The notes under the pieces were generated by a model. The model did not search any database. It was not told where the DNA came from and saw only the letters and a program-made list of their open reading frames with translations. This document shows, in pieces, positions 6,701 through 6,787 of a stretch of DNA of 6,787 nucleotides (its first letter is position 1; each line of letters opens with the position of its first letter). The stretch spans positions 1 to 6,787 of the forward strand of contig JAITUO010000131.1 in NCBI GenBank assembly GCA_031286245.1, read 5' to 3'. A program made the translations under genes and the position numbers. The DNA comes from Coriobacteriales bacterium (GTDB lineage Bacteria; Actinomycetota; Coriobacteriia; Coriobacteriales; UBA8131).

Positions 6701-6787
6701 TAACTGCCCGGCACTGGATACAATTGTTTGTGGGGATAAGCCCATGGCTCTCGGTACATTGGACTTCTCTGGTAGCAGCATCTCAAA
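3741..6787 (+). CDS. Giant exported DUF4430 / Ig-like / leucine-rich-repeat surface protein under B12 riboswitch control (3' partial)
   Basis: The frame is open for 1015 codons to the window edge, with no stop. A signal peptide is clear: basic start (KQKVTRKGIR), hydrophobic core (about 17-31) and cleavage after AFA37. Cys2 is not a lipobox. After a Ser/Thr/Glu-rich spacer, residues about 77-220 form a DUF4430 domain (PF14478, related to the C-terminal domain of transcobalamin): EPVKVPFQAGDNYATVL (94-110), SGIKLP (132-137), GWMYTTNN (181-188), WYPADNDVCRLQYSVYGYG (198-216) ending in DLG. Residues about 234-296 are a helical segment with regular Ala/Leu spacing, resembling FIVAR-type spacers. 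A Pro-Glu linker follows (300-314). Residues 507-614 look like a bacterial Ig-like domain (AVVKALKPGLAIVKVTYDAF). From about 928, ELDLSQ, LKSLRLP and NCPALDTIVC suggest BspA-type leucine-rich repeats; the region continues past the edge. Role by inference: corrinoid capture at the cell surface. The wall anchor is not visible and must lie outside the window. Segments 315-500 and 615-925 are unassigned. Confidence 0.9.
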   Translation, partial: MCKQKVTRKGIRLLPNVISAFLAILLVLGLLPTVAFADVKAGDDSSLIVGSEVSVEESAIDETTSQASETASTTGGFIYITVEILTLGDGFLYEPVKVPFQAGDNYATVLGDYLGAGNYTFTGSPETALYFSGIKLPRDITVVIPEFILNAGYASNPNFFKTPPSTVGSLLREFDASGQAGWMYTTNNEIAPLGTSDWYPADNDVCRLQYSVYGYGQDLGVGNTWGATPLYIGADKSDLIRLVAEVNSSPNKAAFLTDPSIANAYAMANSVLIDIEASDSAVDYCTDKLSAALAAFGDQEPPELPESPEPPEPPADSLVITDADLARNQYETFYWLASEEFYYHEKKVTFISTSQFTAGDIIYDLQNRQVAIDVAIEDDTATISFSPALLLPIGSIPGAWNSGSGGARNIYYESDIPDQTIICSAENNYTTIILTDLPAGTWHLINGCYYEKANAYSPGINLGSGIVKEGYFGRLPDVSLTITEANNPGLFQPEAPNYVPDDWQNDLWLQYDFKELSLGETARIYPRRVEQAVANTTSNDVERPNFIFEIVQGDSISITTETLNGRTNAAVVKALKPGLAIVKVTYDAFIHSADGRLWPAVSPVNTAYVAFSVCLDTAGITIDFNDNLTSYDTVYFTSSSVDYQIAPIITGATSVEVTCNGVVVPISDGQYTLPLANMQNLIGIKATNASGETRWSYKMIDARKIEINIENRTTPGEPLVAGQNARISFKGITLPVYKLASIYNPILGSSSYVQYNSLLGVHQGRSAQWNLATQNSFEVGFAYAGDFTFSNGIINETWYDPFFLGYDKVFEGVGEPNINNSKETADWFSILPDFTITIAESDAVGNDYIDADGWFTIYNPNGQLLARIESLLISEYGQYAGMQTPVPNTTPRGFDYSVVKKLRVIGPMTVGDGTIGGDFFGDFGLRRFASIPNDVNVARLGSLQELDLSQALIPAKNLPNYSLMGHSYLKSLRLPTNVVINSFNVFNNCPALDTIVCGDKPMALGTLDFSGSSIS
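4641..4676 (+). repeat. Four tandem 9-bp units coding a Pro-Glu linker
   Basis: Four copies of a nine-base unit (CCGCCCGAA, CTGCCCGAA, TCGCCCGAA, CCGCCCGAA) encode PPE-LPE-SPE-PPE at residues 301-312. The last seven bases of each unit are identical apart from none; only the first two vary. The units form a rigid spacer between the helical segment and the following domain, and copy number could vary between strains. Confidence 0.85.

Overview
The window looks like chromosomal DNA of a Gram-positive anaerobe, either a clostridial Firmicute or a coriobacterial actinomycete. This is an inference from three things: large secreted repeat proteins, a sortase-type C-terminal signal of the xPxTG kind, and a cobalamin riboswitch in front of a DUF4430/leucine-rich surface protein. 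Nothing in the window fixes the species.

Layout. (1) 1-1145, plus strand: the C-terminal 380 residues of a glycine-rich, probably beta-helical cell-wall protein ending in a sorting signal, followed by a strong intrinsic terminator (1191-1226). (2) 1289-2314, minus strand: a two-gene unit resembling a type II restriction-modification locus. The intact downstream gene is an MT-A70-type adenine methyltransferase. The upstream gene appears to be a wreck of a BglII/BstYI-like restriction endonuclease: its N- and C-terminal motifs are present but lie in different frames, and the catalytic middle is missing. (3) 2315-2548: a divergent intergenic region. (4) 2549-3241, plus strand: a complete MTA/SAH nucleosidase. 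(5) 3242-3740: about 500 bases with no gene, but densely regulatory. They hold a near-consensus promoter with a palindrome filling its spacer, a cobalamin riboswitch aptamer, an intrinsic terminator with a competing upstream hairpin, and a Shine-Dalgarno sequence. (6) 3741 to the right edge, plus strand: the first 1015 residues of a very large exported protein. It has a signal peptide, a DUF4430 (transcobalamin C-terminal-like) domain, a helical segment, a Pro-Glu linker, an Ig-like domain and the start of a BspA-type leucine-rich-repeat region. It has no stop codon in the window.

How the parts work together. The right half is a self-contained regulatory unit. Cobalamin sensing in the leader is predicted to stop transcription before a surface protein whose N-terminal domain belongs to a family related to the cobalamin-binding protein transcobalamin. 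The simplest reading is a corrinoid-capture protein made when B12 is scarce. The middle is a restriction-modification remnant that has kept its methyltransferase. Next to it is the enzyme that removes S-adenosylhomocysteine, the by-product of methyltransferases, although a functional link between those two is only a suggestion.
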